15,601 nt of DNA from an uncultured Phascolarctobacterium sp. (GTDB lineage: Bacteria; Bacillota; Negativicutes; Acidaminococcales; Acidaminococcaceae), in the NCBI GenBank assembly GCA_934234275.1, contig CAKQHU010000014.1, positions 1 through 15,601 of the forward strand, given 5' to 3'. The notes under the pieces were generated by a model. That model made no database searches, was not told where the DNA came from, and was given only the letters and a program-made list of their open reading frames with translations. Made by a program: the position numbers and the translations under genes. Every line of letters starts with the position of its first letter. Position 1 is the stretch's first letter. This document shows, piece by piece, positions 15,200 to 15,601 of the stretch.

Positions 15200-15601
15200 T
15201 CAGAGCTTAACAGCAAGTACTTTGCGGTCCAGGCTGTGAATAGCATCAACAAAACGTACGGTGCCGGTTTTGTAACGGGCAGAAATAGTATGGGTACGTA
15301 CGCCGTCGCCAAAGTAACGCAGGCCGTTCAGCATGTTGCAGTTGGTAATAGCGGTAGCAGTAAACATGCAGTCATCGCCTTTTACCAAATCATCAAGAGT
15401 CAGCACCTTGTTAACATCAGCAATGCCCATCTTCAGGCAACGTTGAACCTGAGCTTCGTCTTCGGGAACCAGACGAGCTTGCATATCGCCGCCCAGGCAT
15501 TTAACAGCAGCAGCACCCAAAACGCCTTCCGGAGCGCCACCCTTACCAACGTACATATGCACGCCGCTGCCTTCGATGCAGCATTCAACAATCGGGTTAA
15601 C
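15200..15601 (-). CDS. glpX: Fructose-1,6-bisphosphatase class II (GlpX), C-terminal part
   Basis: The last 133 residues of the gluconeogenic enzyme that dephosphorylates fructose-1,6-bisphosphate; the 5' part lies beyond the window. The frame is open to the window end, through NPIVECCIEGSGVHMYVGKG. Recognisable family elements are GKGGAPEGVLGAAAVKCLGGDMQARL, the FTATAIT segment and the closing HSLDRK. The GTG at 15562 is internal, not a start. A stem-loop follows the stop, so the gene probably ends its own transcript before mfd. Proximity of glpX to mfd is not part of the Bacillus cluster. Confidence 0.93.
   Translation of the reverse strand, partial: VNPIVECCIEGSGVHMYVGKGGAPEGVLGAAAVKCLGGDMQARLVPEDEAQVQRCLKMGIADVNKVLTLDDLVKGDDCMFTATAITNCNMLNGLRYFGDGVRTHTISARYKTGTVRFVDAIHSLDRKVLAVKL

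Noticed and set aside
15200..15562. Complete 120-aa gene starting with GTG at 15562
   Set aside because: The frame continues to the window end with GlpX-like residues upstream, so this is the 3' portion of a larger gene.

Overview
The window looks like a housekeeping stretch of a Firmicutes-type chromosome, most likely a Gram-negative, non-spore-forming Negativicutes (Acidaminococcaceae/Phascolarctobacterium-like). That placement is an inference. It rests on the gene order mfd - spoVB/yabM-like - mazG (yabN) - hup - divIC - S1 protein (yabR) - tilS - hpt - ftsH, which is the classical Bacillus/Clostridium cluster, and on the absence of the sporulation genes usually interleaved with it (spoVT, yabP, yabQ, spoIIE). 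The S4-domain gene yabO/rqcP is also absent. Base composition is moderate and similar across the window.

Layout on the minus strand, read from the right edge leftwards: the 3' end of glpX (class II fructose-1,6-bisphosphatase, cut by the window end) and its terminator; a compact run of mfd (transcription-repair coupling), a SpoVB/MurJ-like flippase and a tetrapyrrole-methylase/MazG fusion, with 22-nt gaps and good ribosome binding sites within the run; hup (HU protein) with its own promoter and terminator; divIC with a terminator; an S1-domain RNA-binding protein with a consensus promoter and a terminator; tilS-hpt as a tight pair; and ftsH with its own promoter, a TTG start and a terminator. 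The cluster thus combines repair, nucleotide sanitation and salvage, tRNA decoding, division and membrane proteolysis.

Between the convergent ends of ftsH (minus) and lysR (plus) lies about 1.05 kb with no credible gene. It is filled by a tandem array of about 320-bp units (two full, one 3'-truncated, plus a short leader copy). Each begins with a perfect 11-bp-stem hairpin. The three long units also carry a second, nested stem whose pairing is largely kept despite base changes. This array is the most unusual thing in the window.

The left end carries a divergent pair: a LysR-type regulator (plus) and a DASS/SLC13-like anion transporter (minus). They are separated by 144 bp holding three perfect inverted repeats, plausible operators or leader structures. 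The substrate is unknown, and the transporter departs from the family's usual motifs at three of four expected sites.
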